Of a stretch of 64,000 bases of DNA, positions 53,447 to 63,244 are shown piece by piece; positions within the stretch are counted from its first letter, which is position 1; every line of letters begins with the position of its first letter. A program made the translations under genes and the position numbers. Origin of the DNA: Ideonella sp. (lineage in GTDB: Bacteria > Pseudomonadota > Gammaproteobacteria > Burkholderiales > Burkholderiaceae_C); contig JADKIA010000027.1 of NCBI GenBank assembly GCA_016721465.1, positions 496,001 to 560,000 on the forward strand, given 5' to 3'. The notes below the pieces were generated by a model, which saw only the letters and a program-made list of their open reading frames with translations, did not search any database and was not told the origin of the DNA.

Positions 53447-56328
53447 GCGCTGCCCCACGCCTCGACCCGGGCCTGGCCGCGCGTGTCCGGGCGCATGTCC
53501 CGGCCATGCTCGATGCCCGCGCGCCCGTGCCCGCGGGCCTGGGCGCGGGTGAACGCCTGGCGCTGGCCTGGGCCTTGAAGGAGGCCAGCCATTCGTCGTG
53601 GAACAGCGAGCCGCAACGCACCGTGCGTGCAGCCGAGGCCTTGCGGGCCTTGCGCGCGGTTGAGCCGGACGTCGGGCAGGACACGCCGCACCGTGAAGAG
53701 CTGGCGGCGCTGTCGGATTGGACCGATGCCATTGCCGACATCATCGGCGGTCGCCTCACCGAGGCCGCCGCCGCGCTGGACCGGGCGGCGCAGCGCTTTC
53801 GGGGTGTCGGCCAGGACCACCATGCCGCGCAGACCCAGGTGCCCAAGATCATGGTGCTGGGCATCATGGGCCGCCACGCCGAGGCGGCGGCCTGCGCCGA
53901 GCACACGCTGCGCGAGCTCACGCGCCTGGGCGATCCGCGCGCTGCCGCCAAGGTGTGCCTGAACCTGGGCAGCCTGGCGTTGCGCCGTGATGCCTATGCC
54001 GACGCCGCCAACCACTACCGCGAAGCGGCGGTGCTGTTCTCGCGCGCGGGCGACCGCGAGCACTCGGTGATGGCCGATATCGGCTTGGCCGATGCGCTCA
54101 GCGCCACCGGTGACCTGGACGAGGCCGGCCGCATGTATGCACGGGCGCGCATGCGGGCGGCCTCGCACGGCTATCCGGTGCTGGAGGCCATGATCGACGA
54201 ATCGAAAGCGCTGCTGGACCTGGCCTGCGGACGCTACCGTGACGCATTGGGTGGCCTGGAGCGCTCGCGCCGCCGCTACGAGCAACTGGACATGCCGCAG
54301 CAATTGGCGATCGCCGAAAAGCAGCTCGGCGACGCCTACCTCGAGTTGCGCCTGCTGCCCGAAGCCACGGCCTTGCTGGAAGAGGCGGTGGCGCGCTTCG
54401 GCAGCCTGAGCATGCCCGACGACCAGGCCTGGGCCATGGCTCAACTGGGCCGTGCACGTGCGCTGCAAGGCCACGCCGCCCAGGCCGTGGCATCGTTGGG
54501 GCAGGCGGCCGACCTGTTCGCTGCACAAGGCAGCCGCGTGGGTGAGGCCGCGGTTGCCCAGGTGCGCGCCGAGTTGGCGTTGGCCGATGGAGATGCCGTG
54601 GTGGCGCTGGCGCTCGCCGAGTCGGCGGTGGCGGGCTTCGGCGCTGCCGGGCACGCTCACTATCGCGCCAGCGCGCAGGCGCTGGCTGCGGCCGCGCTGC
54701 TGCAGGCGGGCCGCGTGGACGAGGCCGGCGCGCGCTTCCAGGCCGGACTGCGAAGTGCGCAGGACGCGCAGCAACTGCCCACGCAGGTGCGCTGCCTCAC
54801 CGGGCTGGGCCTGGTGGCGCAGGTCCGTGGCAAGTTCCGCGACGCGGTCCGCTCGTTCGAGGCGGCGATCGAGCTGTTCGAGGACCAGCGTCGGGCTTTG
54901 CCGGGCGATGAGTTGCACAGCGCCTTCCTCACCAACCAATTGCGGCCCTATCAGGCGCTGCTGCAACTGGCGCTGGACGCTTCGGTCGATCCGCTGGCCG
55001 GCGGGGAGCCCCTGCGTGCCGCCCAGGTGCTGTGGCAACTGGACCGCATGCGCGCCCGGGCCTTGGCAGAACGCTTGTCGGGCGGCACGGTGTCCACCTC
55101 GGCCGAGCCCGAACCCGCTGCACTGGTGGCCTTGCGCTCGCGGCTGAACTGGCTCTATCGGCGCGTGCAGGCCAAGGCGGGCGAGCACGAAACATCCATG
55201 CACTGGCAGGACGAGATCCGCCGCACCGAGCAGACGCTGATGGAGCGCACCCGCCGGCAACGCCTGCTGGCGGCCGGCGCCGTGCCCCGCGTCACCGGCC
55301 TGGACGACAGCTTCAGCGTGCTCGCGGTGCAGGAGCGCCTTGGCCCCGCCGACGCGCTGGTCGAGTACGGCATGGTGGGCGATGAGCTGTTTGCCTGCAT
55401 CGTCACGGCCACCGACGTGCACCTGGTGCGTCGACTGGTGCTGCGCGACGAGCTGCGGGCTTCGGTGCAAGGGGTGCGCTTCCAGATCGAATCGCTGCGC
55501 CATGGCAGGGCTCCGATGGCCCAGCACATGGCGCTGCTGGAGCATCGCGCGCAACTGCGGCTGGCGCAGTTGCACCGCCTGCTGTGGGCTCCGCTGGCAG
55601 ATGCCCTGACCGGCATCCGACGCGTGCTGGTGGTGCCTCACGGCCCGCTGGGGCAGGTGCCGTTTGCGGCCCTGCACGATGGCACGGCCTGCATCGCCGA
55701 ACGCTTCGACCTGGCCATGGCGCCCAGTGCGCGCGTGGCGCTGCACGGCCTGCGGCGCCACCCGGTGCGGCCGCAGCGCGCGCTGTGCCTGGGTGAATCA
55801 TCGCGGCTGCCGCACGCCGCCACCGAAGCCCGACATGTGGCGTCGCTGTTCCCGCGGGGCGAGGCCTTCGTCGGCGAACACGCCACGGTGGACGTCTGGC
55901 GTCGGCACGCCGGCCAGGCGGATCTGCTGCACCTGGCCTGCCACGCCCAGTTCCGGGTGGACAGCCCGATGTTTTCAGCGTTGCATCTGGCCGACGGCCC
56001 ACTCACCGCCGAAGAGGCCGAACGCATCGCCCTGCGCCCGGGCATCGTGGTGTTGAGCGCCTGCGAGACGGGCCTGTCGGGCGACGAAACCGGGGATGAG
56101 ATGGTGGGCCTGGTGCGTGCCTTCATGGTGGCGGGGGCCGCTCGCGTGGTGGGCAGCCTGTGGCCGGTGGAAGACCGCGTGGCCTCGGCCCTGATGACCG
56201 ACTTCTGTCGCAGCCTGTGTGCGGGCGAATCGCCGGCCGCGGCCTTGCGCGGTGCGCAATTGGCGGTGCGGCGCTCATACCCGCATCCGTTTCACTGGGC
56301 GGCGTTCACGCTGCATGGCGGCTGGTGA
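53443..56328 (+). CDS. TPR-CHAT caspase-like protease
   Basis: The protein has 961 residues. The GTG at 53443 overlaps the previous stop. About 600 residues of TPR repeats come first (CLNLGSLALRRDAYADAANHY, YRDALGGLERSRRRYEQLD, QALAAAALLQAGRVDEAGAR). The C-terminal CHAT domain (about 690-961) has the dyad His834 (LLHLACHAQF) and Cys874 (VVLSACETGLSGDE), and ends FHWAAFTLHGGW. It is a clan CD cysteine peptidase. No signal peptide is present, so it is cytoplasmic. Bacterial TPR-CHAT proteins act as triggered proteases in regulation or defence. Its genomic partners here are a sigma factor and a subtilase. Confidence 0.92.
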   Translation: MSAAPRLDPGLAARVRAHVPAMLDARAPVPAGLGAGERLALAWALKEASHSSWNSEPQRTVRAAEALRALRAVEPDVGQDTPHREELAALSDWTDAIADIIGGRLTEAAAALDRAAQRFRGVGQDHHAAQTQVPKIMVLGIMGRHAEAAACAEHTLRELTRLGDPRAAAKVCLNLGSLALRRDAYADAANHYREAAVLFSRAGDREHSVMADIGLADALSATGDLDEAGRMYARARMRAASHGYPVLEAMIDESKALLDLACGRYRDALGGLERSRRRYEQLDMPQQLAIAEKQLGDAYLELRLLPEATALLEEAVARFGSLSMPDDQAWAMAQLGRARALQGHAAQAVASLGQAADLFAAQGSRVGEAAVAQVRAELALADGDAVVALALAESAVAGFGAAGHAHYRASAQALAAAALLQAGRVDEAGARFQAGLRSAQDAQQLPTQVRCLTGLGLVAQVRGKFRDAVRSFEAAIELFEDQRRALPGDELHSAFLTNQLRPYQALLQLALDASVDPLAGGEPLRAAQVLWQLDRMRARALAERLSGGTVSTSAEPEPAALVALRSRLNWLYRRVQAKAGEHETSMHWQDEIRRTEQTLMERTRRQRLLAAGAVPRVTGLDDSFSVLAVQERLGPADALVEYGMVGDELFACIVTATDVHLVRRLVLRDELRASVQGVRFQIESLRHGRAPMAQHMALLEHRAQLRLAQLHRLLWAPLADALTGIRRVLVVPHGPLGQVPFAALHDGTACIAERFDLAMAPSARVALHGLRRHPVRPQRALCLGESSRLPHAATEARHVASLFPRGEAFVGEHATVDVWRRHAGQADLLHLACHAQFRVDSPMFSALHLADGPLTAEEAERIALRPGIVVLSACETGLSGDETGDEMVGLVRAFMVAGAARVVGSLWPVEDRVASALMTDFCRSLCAGESPAAALRGAQLAVRRSYPHPFHWAAFTLHGGW

Positions 56329-56431
56329 TGCGCTGCCCATTCCCAACTTTCGAGGGCACAACGATGGTCGCCGAGGCGCTTGCCCGTGCTGCCGCGCCAA
56401 CGCGGCGCCCGCTTTGCCTGGAGGTGTTGTC

Positions 56432-57727
56432 ATGAAGTCGAAGAACATCCGGATCCTGTGGGCCACCTGCTTCGTGGCCTTGGCTTGCGCCACTGTCGAC
56501 GCAGCGCAGGCCGCGCGCAGCGGTGAGGCCGTGCCGGGTGAGCTGCTGCTCAAGTTGCGCAGCACGACGGCGTTGGCGCCGCTGTTGCAGAAGTACCCCA
56601 TCACGCTGGTCTCCCGCTTTGGCGCGCGGCCGATCTATCGCGTGGCGCTGTTTGGCACGGCCGACCCCAAGGGCACGCTGGCGGCCTTGCAGACCGAGCT
56701 CGAGGTGTTGATCGCCGAGCCGAATCTGGTGCAGCGCCCGCCAGAGGCCGCCAAGAACAACGTCTGGGCCATCGGCACCGAGACCGCCTACGTGGCGCAG
56801 TGGGCCTGGGCCGCGCTGCGCCTGCCCGAAGTCGGCCGCATCGCCACCGGCGCGGGTGTGCGCGTGGCCGTGCTGGACACCGGCGTCGATGCGACGCACC
56901 CGGCGCTGGTCGGTCACCTGGATCCGGGCTACGACTTCGTCGATGGCGACGCCGACCCGTCGGAGCAGGGCACGCGCCTGGACGCGGCCTTTGGCCATGG
57001 CACCCATGTGGCCGGCATCATTGCGCGCATCGCGCCGGCCGCGCGCATCATCCCGATGCGAGTACTCGACCCCCAAGGCGGGGGCGACACCTGGGCCATC
57101 GGCGAGGCCCTGCTTCGCGCCGTGGACCCCGATGGCAACCCGGCCACCGACGATGGGGCGCATGTCATCAACCTCAGCCTGGGCAGCACTGGTCGCACCC
57201 GATGGATGGACGCGCTGGCGCACCTGGCCCAGTGCGGCGTGGCGGCGGCGGACGATCCCGTCACCGACCAGTCCGATGCGGGCTACAACGCCGATCGCGA
57301 GCGTTGCAGCCGTTCCGCCGGCGCCGTGATCGTGGCCGCCGCCGGCAACGACGGCAGCAACAGCCTGCGCATCTACCCGGCGGCCGAAGGCGCCTATGGC
57401 CTGGTCTCGGTGGCCGCAGGCCGTGCCGATGGCCGGCTCGCCGGCTTCAGCAATTCGGGCAACTGGATCGACCTGGCAGCACCCGGCGACGCCTTGACCA
57501 GCGCCGTGCCAGGCGGGGGCTATGGCACCTGGAGCGGCACTTCCATGGCGGCGCCCGTCGTGTCGGCCACCGCCGCGTTGGTGCGGCAGATCGCGCCGAC
57601 CCTGCCGACCGAGGAAGTCAAGCGCTGCGTGGTGCGCACTGGCGGAGTCGTGAAGGACGGCCAGATGCGTGCGCTCGATCCCCTGAACGCCCTGCGTGCG
57701 GCGCTGGGCAACGCCACCTGCCGCTGA
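56432..57727 (+). CDS. subtilisin-like (S8) serine protease, exported
   Basis: The protein has 431 residues. The ATG at 56432 follows GGAGG. The signal peptide is ILWATCFVALACATVDAAQAA. A short N-terminal part (about 27-105) looks like an I9-type propeptide (GELLLKLRSTTALAPL). The triad is Asp149 (AVLDTGVD), His189 (FGHGTHVAG) and Ser371 (GTSMAAP), with oxyanion Asn in AAAGNDGSN. Four Cys outside the core may be disulfides. It is the last gene of the ECF-CHAT set on this strand, 103 bases after the CHAT gene. Confidence 0.92.
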   Translation: MKSKNIRILWATCFVALACATVDAAQAARSGEAVPGELLLKLRSTTALAPLLQKYPITLVSRFGARPIYRVALFGTADPKGTLAALQTELEVLIAEPNLVQRPPEAAKNNVWAIGTETAYVAQWAWAALRLPEVGRIATGAGVRVAVLDTGVDATHPALVGHLDPGYDFVDGDADPSEQGTRLDAAFGHGTHVAGIIARIAPAARIIPMRVLDPQGGGDTWAIGEALLRAVDPDGNPATDDGAHVINLSLGSTGRTRWMDALAHLAQCGVAAADDPVTDQSDAGYNADRERCSRSAGAVIVAAAGNDGSNSLRIYPAAEGAYGLVSVAAGRADGRLAGFSNSGNWIDLAAPGDALTSAVPGGGYGTWSGTSMAAPVVSATAALVRQIAPTLPTEEVKRCVVRTGGVVKDGQMRALDPLNALRAALGNATCR

Positions 57728-57736
57728 GCAAGTTCG

Positions 57737-60700
57737 TCAGCTCAGGCGCTGCATTTCGGCCCGGGTGCGGGCGAAGCGCATCTCCAGCTGGTCGATCATC
57801 GCGGCCAGTCCGGTCAGGTCGCCGGCGGCGACGTGGCGCTCGATGCGCACACACACCTCGTTGATGCCGCTGGCACCCAGGCTGGCGCTGACGCCGGCCA
57901 ACTTGTGGGCCCGCTGCGCCAGCAGCGAGGCCTCGCGCCGATCGGCGAAGCGCTTGATTTCGCTGATGGCCCCAGGCGTTTCGGCCAGGTAGTCCTGCAT
58001 CAGGCTGCGCAGCAGGGAGGGGCGCCCGGGCTCGTCGATGGCGCGGAGTTCGGCCACGGTGCGCTGGTCGATCAGCGACGTCGCGTCGCGGTCGGCGGGC
58101 GGTGAGGCCTTGCTGCCACGCGCCACGCGCTCGATCAGGGCCTGCACGTCCACCGGAAGAATGGGCTTGGCGATGTAGTCGTCCATCCCCGCCGCCATGC
58201 AGCGCTCGCGGTCGCCCGCCATTGCGTTGGCCGTCATGGCCACGATGCGCGGCCGGTCGTCGGGTGGGCAGGTGGCCAGGATGCGGCGCGTGGCTTCCAG
58301 GCCGTCCATCTCGGGCATCTGCAAGTCCATGAACACCAGGTCGTAGTGGTTCTTGCGCACCAGCTCCAGCGCTTCGAGACCGTTCGCGGCCACGTCGCCG
58401 GCATAGCCCAGCTTGGCCAGAATGCCCACGGCCAGCTTCTGGTTGATGGGGCTGTCCTCGGCCACCAGGATGTTCAGGGGCAGGCGTTGGGCCAGCGTGG
58501 GGTCCAGGCGACGCGAGCTTTCCACCGGCGCCTGCGGGTCGGGTTCGGCCTGCAGTACGCGGGTGAGCGTGTCCAGCAGTTGCGTGTGTTTCACGGGTTT
58601 GGCCAGGGTCGCCGCGAACAGGGCATCGGCGACCGCGCTGCGCAAGCGGTGTGAACCAGATGACAGCAGCACCAGAGCGGGCAAGGACCCAGGGCACAAC
58701 CAGCGGATCTGGCGGGCCAGTTCGATGCCGTCCATGCCGGGCATGTGCAGGTCCAGCACCGCGCCGTCGAACAGCCGGTCTCGATCCAGCACCATCAGGG
58801 CTTCGGCCGCGCTGGCGGCGGTGGACACCTCCAGCCCCCAGCGCCGGCATTGCGTTTCGAGGATGTGCAGGTTGGTGGGGTTGTCGTCCACCAGGAGCAC
58901 GCGCTTGCTGGCCAGCACGGGATTGGGCTTGGACGCGTACCTTGCAAGCTGTGATCCGATTGCGGCGTCGACCTCGATCGTGAACATGAAGGTCGAGCCG
59001 CAACCCTCGCCGCTTTCCAGACCAATGACCCCACCCATCAACTGCACGAGCCGCTGGCAAATCGCCAGGCCCAGGCCGGTGCCGCCGTAGCGGCGCGTGG
59101 TCGACGAGTCGGCCTGCGAGAAGGCCTTGAACAACTGACGCTGTTGCTCGGGTGGGATGCCGATGCCGGTGTCGCGCACCGCGAATTGCAGCCGCAGCCG
59201 GCCGCCAGCCGATTCGGCCAGGCTGGCGGTCAGGCAGACCTCACCGAGGTCGGTGAACTTCAGGGCATTCGACAGCAGGTTGACCAGCACCTGTCGCAGT
59301 CGCGTGGCATCGCCCACGATCCAGGGCGGCACGTCGTCGGCCAGCACGTAGAGCAGGTCGATGCCCTTCTCGGCGGCGCGCGGCGCCAGCATGTCCACGG
59401 CATCCTCGATGCAGGCGCCCACCTCGAAGGGCCGGTACTCCAGCTGGAGCATGCCCGATTCAACCTTGGAGAAATCGAGGATGTCGTTGATCACTGCGAG
59501 CAGCGCATCGCCGCTGACGCGGATGGTTTGCACGAAGTCGCGCTGCTCCGCATTGAGCGAGGTCTCTTCCAGCAGAGCGGTCATGCCCACCACCGCGTTC
59601 ATCGGCGTGCGGATCTCGTGGCTCATGTTCGCCAGGAAACCTGCCTTCACCTCGGCGGCCTGCAGCGCCTGCTCGCGGGCGGCAACCAGTTGCTCCTCGA
59701 TGCGGTGACGCTCCGCGATCTCCTGTTGCAGCGCAGCGTTGGTGTTGGACAGCACCTCGGTGCGCTCGGCCACGCGCACTTCCAGCAGGGCGCGCTCCTG
59801 TTGCAGGGCCTGTTCCGTGCGCTGGCGTTCGGTGATGTCCCGCAGCGTGCCGCAGAAATAGCGTCGACCACCGAGTTGCATGACGCTGATGCCCAGCTCG
59901 AGCGGGAAGGTGCTGCCGTCCTTGCGCAGGCCGGTCACCTCGCGGCCTATGCCGATGATGCGACGCTCGCCGGTGTTCATGTGGTGTCGCAGGTAGTCGT
60001 CGTGGCGCTCGCTGTCGGGTGGGGGCATCAGGCAGGCCACGTTCTGCCCGACCATGTCCTGCTGCAGGTGGCCGAAGATGCGCTCCGCCGCCGGGTTGAA
60101 ACTCTGGATCAGGCCCTGTGCATCGATGGTGATGATCGCGTCGATGGCATGGTCCACCACAGCTCGCGTGTGCGATTCACTTGCCTCGGAGCGCGCCAGC
60201 GCCGCGCGCAACGCCGCCGTGCGCTCGGCCACCAATTCCACCGCACGCGCCCTCAGGTGGGCCATGGTGCCCATCAGGCCAGCCAGCAGCAGGCTGACGA
60301 GCGCGCCGCTGACCAATACCACGCGCGGCTGGTCGGTCTCATTGGCCGCCAGATAGCGCGGCAGCGCGGCGAAGTGCAAAGACCAATCGCGCTGGCCATA
60401 GCGCAGCTGCACATCGCGCACCAGCGTGGGCTGGAAGCCACGTGCCAACTCCTTGGCCATCTCGGGGCAGGTGAACAGCGAGAGCGTGCCATCGCGCACC
60501 TTCATCCCGATGAGTTGCGCATCGGGGCCCAGCGTCGAGCCGGCGGTTTCCATCACATTGAAGGCCTCGACGACGTAGCCGATCACCGCACCCTGTCGCT
60601 GCGCTTCGGTGCTGGGCAGGCTGGCCCCGCCATAGACCGGCACGATGACGGCCCAGACCTGGTCGGCTTCGGCCTGGCTGGGCGAGGCGCGCAGCGGCCC

Positions 60701-61306
60701 GGTCATGATGGTCTGGCCGGTGCGGCCGGCGCGCGCCATGGCGTCTGCCGCCACCGGATCATCGGCCAGGTCCTCACCCATGGCGATCGGCGATTGCGCC
60801 GCGATGCGGCGCATGTAGGCCATGGGCAGGTACTCCCCGCGGGCCGGGCCGCCGGCGCTGCGGATGGTGTAGTCGTGCAGGCCGTCCGCGCGGGCCGTGT
60901 GCTCGTGCATGGCGCGATCGCCCGCCGACACCCGCGGCACGTAGCCGATCACCAGTCGACCCGGGTAGTGCTCGTCGACCGCGGCCTTTTCGAAGTAGCG
61001 ACGCCACTGCGATCGATCGAAGCCGTTGCGTGCGCCGATCAGGCCGGCCAGGCTGCGCAGTGCCGCCTCATAACTCTCCAGGTGATGGGCCAATTCGGTG
61101 CGGATGCGCTCGGTCCGGTATTCGAACCGGGCTTCGGCAGCGCGGGCTGCGCGCAGGGAGGCGTCACGCCACAGCAGGCCGGTGATGGCCAGGCCCGCCA
61201 GCGCCACCACGATGGCGGGCCACCAGCCTGCCGATCGACGCGGGACGATGCCAGCCGCCGACGGTGTCGACGCTGCCTCAAGCTCACGCGGAAAGACGGT
61301 GGACAT
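57737..61306 (-). CDS. hybrid histidine kinase with CHASE, PAS, two receivers and Hpt
   Basis: The protein has 1189 residues. The ATG at 61306 is 9 bases after GAGG. An ATG at 61312 is possible. In order: membrane helix (about 25-45), extracellular CHASE domain (about 60-330, ending before LVSGALVSLLLAGLMG), PAS (HAIDAIITIDAQGLIQSFN), coiled coil, HisKA (LANMSHEIRTPMNAV), HATPase (DTGIGIPPEQQ, GGTGLGLAICQ), two receivers (LLVDDNPTN / DLHMPGMDG and VAEDSPINQ / DLQMPEMDG), and an Hpt domain with HKLAGVSASLGA. It is a phosphorelay of the BarA/ArcB type. The output regulator is not nearby. Confidence 0.92.
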   Translation of the reverse strand: MSTVFPRELEAASTPSAAGIVPRRSAGWWPAIVVALAGLAITGLLWRDASLRAARAAEARFEYRTERIRTELAHHLESYEAALRSLAGLIGARNGFDRSQWRRYFEKAAVDEHYPGRLVIGYVPRVSAGDRAMHEHTARADGLHDYTIRSAGGPARGEYLPMAYMRRIAAQSPIAMGEDLADDPVAADAMARAGRTGQTIMTGPLRASPSQAEADQVWAVIVPVYGGASLPSTEAQRQGAVIGYVVEAFNVMETAGSTLGPDAQLIGMKVRDGTLSLFTCPEMAKELARGFQPTLVRDVQLRYGQRDWSLHFAALPRYLAANETDQPRVVLVSGALVSLLLAGLMGTMAHLRARAVELVAERTAALRAALARSEASESHTRAVVDHAIDAIITIDAQGLIQSFNPAAERIFGHLQQDMVGQNVACLMPPPDSERHDDYLRHHMNTGERRIIGIGREVTGLRKDGSTFPLELGISVMQLGGRRYFCGTLRDITERQRTEQALQQERALLEVRVAERTEVLSNTNAALQQEIAERHRIEEQLVAAREQALQAAEVKAGFLANMSHEIRTPMNAVVGMTALLEETSLNAEQRDFVQTIRVSGDALLAVINDILDFSKVESGMLQLEYRPFEVGACIEDAVDMLAPRAAEKGIDLLYVLADDVPPWIVGDATRLRQVLVNLLSNALKFTDLGEVCLTASLAESAGGRLRLQFAVRDTGIGIPPEQQRQLFKAFSQADSSTTRRYGGTGLGLAICQRLVQLMGGVIGLESGEGCGSTFMFTIEVDAAIGSQLARYASKPNPVLASKRVLLVDDNPTNLHILETQCRRWGLEVSTAASAAEALMVLDRDRLFDGAVLDLHMPGMDGIELARQIRWLCPGSLPALVLLSSGSHRLRSAVADALFAATLAKPVKHTQLLDTLTRVLQAEPDPQAPVESSRRLDPTLAQRLPLNILVAEDSPINQKLAVGILAKLGYAGDVAANGLEALELVRKNHYDLVFMDLQMPEMDGLEATRRILATCPPDDRPRIVAMTANAMAGDRERCMAAGMDDYIAKPILPVDVQALIERVARGSKASPPADRDATSLIDQRTVAELRAIDEPGRPSLLRSLMQDYLAETPGAISEIKRFADRREASLLAQRAHKLAGVSASLGASGINEVCVRIERHVAAGDLTGLAAMIDQLEMRFARTRAEMQRLS

Positions 61307-61403
61307 GCACATCGGCCTCACACCGGGCGAAGGCGCGGCGTCGGCAAAGTGTAGCGGTGGCCCGGGCCAGCCGCGGTGCGGTCGAGGTGGGGCAGATGCC
61401 CCG

Positions 61404-61850
61404 TTATTCGCCGCCCAGCAGCAAGGGGTCGTTGGCGTCGGCGAAGCCGGCGGCGGTCTCGGGCGTGTCGGCCGGGTGCGCGGCGTAGCGCGCACTGCAA
61501 TCGTTCCGTGACCCACACATCACGGCCTGGGCCAGCTCGGCCACGGCGCTGTTGTCGAACGGCACGGTGTGCAACGGAATGCGCATCACCTTGCCCCGCA
61601 GCAGCCCCGGCTGTTGGCGCAGCACCTGCATCAGTGGCCGGGTATCGGCGAGCAGGGTGCCGGCGGGCATGGACATTGGCGGCAACGCGGCGCGCAAGAG
61701 CTCGATCGCGCCGGCACGATCCGACATCAGGCTGCAGGCCACCGATTGATCGTCGAGCCAACACTGCCAGACGGTCTGACCACTGGCGCTGGTGCAGGCC
61801 GCAGCAAGGGCAAAGGCCGCCAAGTTGGCCGGCAGTCGAGGGGAGGGCAT
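61404..61850 (-). CDS. small secreted protein of unknown function
   Basis: The protein has 148 residues. The signal peptide is LAAFALAAACTSASGQ. Cys pairs (CWLDDQSVACSL; MCGSRNDCSARY) suggest two disulfides. The rest is helical. It is located 58 bases after the enamidase-like gene on the minus strand. I recognise no family or motif. Confidence 0.7.
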   Translation of the reverse strand: MPSPRLPANLAAFALAAACTSASGQTVWQCWLDDQSVACSLMSDRAGAIELLRAALPPMSMPAGTLLADTRPLMQVLRQQPGLLRGKVMRIPLHTVPFDNSAVAELAQAVMCGSRNDCSARYAAHPADTPETAAGFADANDPLLLGGE

Positions 61851-61908
61851 GCCCCGATGTCGGCCACCGGGGCGGTGACTTGAGCGCCGGCCCAGCCGGC
61901 AATGGCGA

Positions 61909-63108
61909 TCAGTGGGCGCCTGTCACGACCAAGGGCACCTCGGTGGCCGGCGGCGTGTTGCGGCTGCGGCCGCAGCGCACCAGGCCGTCGATCATCACCA
62001 TGCCCACGCCGGGGATGTCGCCGAGTTGCACGCTCTCCAGCAAGGTGCGGCCGGCGCTGTGCTGGGCGCGATCGAGGAACACGAAGTCGGCATCGCGGCC
62101 GGGCTCGATCAGGCCGCAGTTCAGCTTGCGCAGGCGGGCCGTGTTGCCGGTGGCGAAGCAGAACACCAACTCGGCCGGGATGTTGCCCAAGGACGAGAGC
62201 AACGCGATCATGCGCAGCAGGCCCAGGGGCTGCACGCCGGACCCGGCGGGCCCGTCGGTGCCCAGGATCACGCGGTGCGGGCACTTGAGCTGCATGGCCG
62301 CCTGGGCGGCGGCGATGGCGATCTTCTCGTTGCCGTTGTGCACGATCTCGATGGCACGGCTGCTTTTCTCGCACAGCTCGCACACATGGGCCTCGGGCAA
62401 GGCGGTGTGGCCGCCATTGATGTGGCCGATGACATCGGCATCGGCTTCGAGCACCACGTCCTTGTCGATCAGGCCCGAGCCAGGGATGCTGGGCCCGCCG
62501 GTGTGGATCGTGCTCTGGATGCCGTGTTTGCGCGCCCAGGCCACCATCTGCCGGGCCTCGTAGCCGGCCTTCACCGAGCCCAGGCCCACCTCGCCCAACA
62601 GCGTGACCCCGGCGGCCGCGAGCTCGGCGAAGTCGGCCTCGACCATGCCCTTCTCGATCACCGGCGCGCCGGCCAGCACCTTCACGCCGCCGGGGCGGAA
62701 GTTGTCGAAGGCGCGCTGCGCGGTGATGGCCAGGGCCTTGAGTCCGACGATGTCCTTGGGCCGGCCGGGCAGGTGCACCTCGCCGGCGGAGATCATGGTG
62801 GTGACACCGCCATTCATCGTGCTCTCGATCCAGCCGAGCTGGTTCTGGCGCGGCGTCCAGTCGCCAAACACCGGGTGCACGTGGCTGTCGATCAGGCCGG
62901 GCGCCACGCAGGTGGCCCTGGCGTCGATCACGGTCGCGGCATGCGCCGTGTCGCAGTCCTTCTCTGGGCCGACGGCCGTGATGATGCCGTCCACCAGCAC
63001 GATGGTGTCGGCATCGAGGATCGGACGGTCGATGTCACCCGACAGCAGCAGGCCGATGTTGCGAATGACCACCTTGCCGGACTTGCCGCCCGTTGCCGCT
63101 TCGGCCAT
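61909..63108 (-). CDS. enamidase-like amidohydrolase
   Basis: The protein has 399 residues. The ATG at 63108 has GGGAG upstream. The metal-dependent amidohydrolase fold has APGLIDSHVHP at the start and HTGGPSIPG, GHINGGHTAL, GTDGPAGSG later. Strings such as SGDI..P.L.ADTIV, PGRPKD..GLKALAIT and SRNTPPA agree with the 6-oxo-1,4,5,6-tetrahydronicotinate enamidase of nicotinate fermentation, as I recall that sequence. It should hydrolyse a cyclic enamide. No other nicotinate-pathway gene is in the window. An operator-like palindrome lies just upstream. Confidence 0.82.
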   Translation of the reverse strand: MAEAATGGKSGKVVIRNIGLLLSGDIDRPILDADTIVLVDGIITAVGPEKDCDTAHAATVIDARATCVAPGLIDSHVHPVFGDWTPRQNQLGWIESTMNGGVTTMISAGEVHLPGRPKDIVGLKALAITAQRAFDNFRPGGVKVLAGAPVIEKGMVEADFAELAAAGVTLLGEVGLGSVKAGYEARQMVAWARKHGIQSTIHTGGPSIPGSGLIDKDVVLEADADVIGHINGGHTALPEAHVCELCEKSSRAIEIVHNGNEKIAIAAAQAAMQLKCPHRVILGTDGPAGSGVQPLGLLRMIALLSSLGNIPAELVFCFATGNTARLRKLNCGLIEPGRDADFVFLDRAQHSAGRTLLESVQLGDIPGVGMVMIDGLVRCGRSRNTPPATEVPLVVTGAH

Positions 63109-63128
63109 GAAATGACTCCCGGAGATTG

Positions 63129-63146
63129 ATGTAGCGAAGGCTACAT
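63129..63146 (-). promoter_or_regulatory. operator-like palindrome before the enamidase-like gene
   Basis: ATGTAGC-GAAG-GCTACAT, a perfect 7+7 inverted repeat, lies 20 bases upstream of the start. It overlaps the -10 of a possible promoter read on the minus strand (TTGAGC-17-TAGCCT), a layout expected of a repressor site (TetR, GntR or MarR type). No regulator gene is beside it. Confidence 0.5.
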
Positions 63147-63188
63147 GAATTCCGAGAGAGGCTCAATCCGGGGCGGGGGGCGGGCGGG

Positions 63189-63226
<38 letters not shown>

Positions 63227-63244
63227 CGGCGGCGGCCCGACCGC

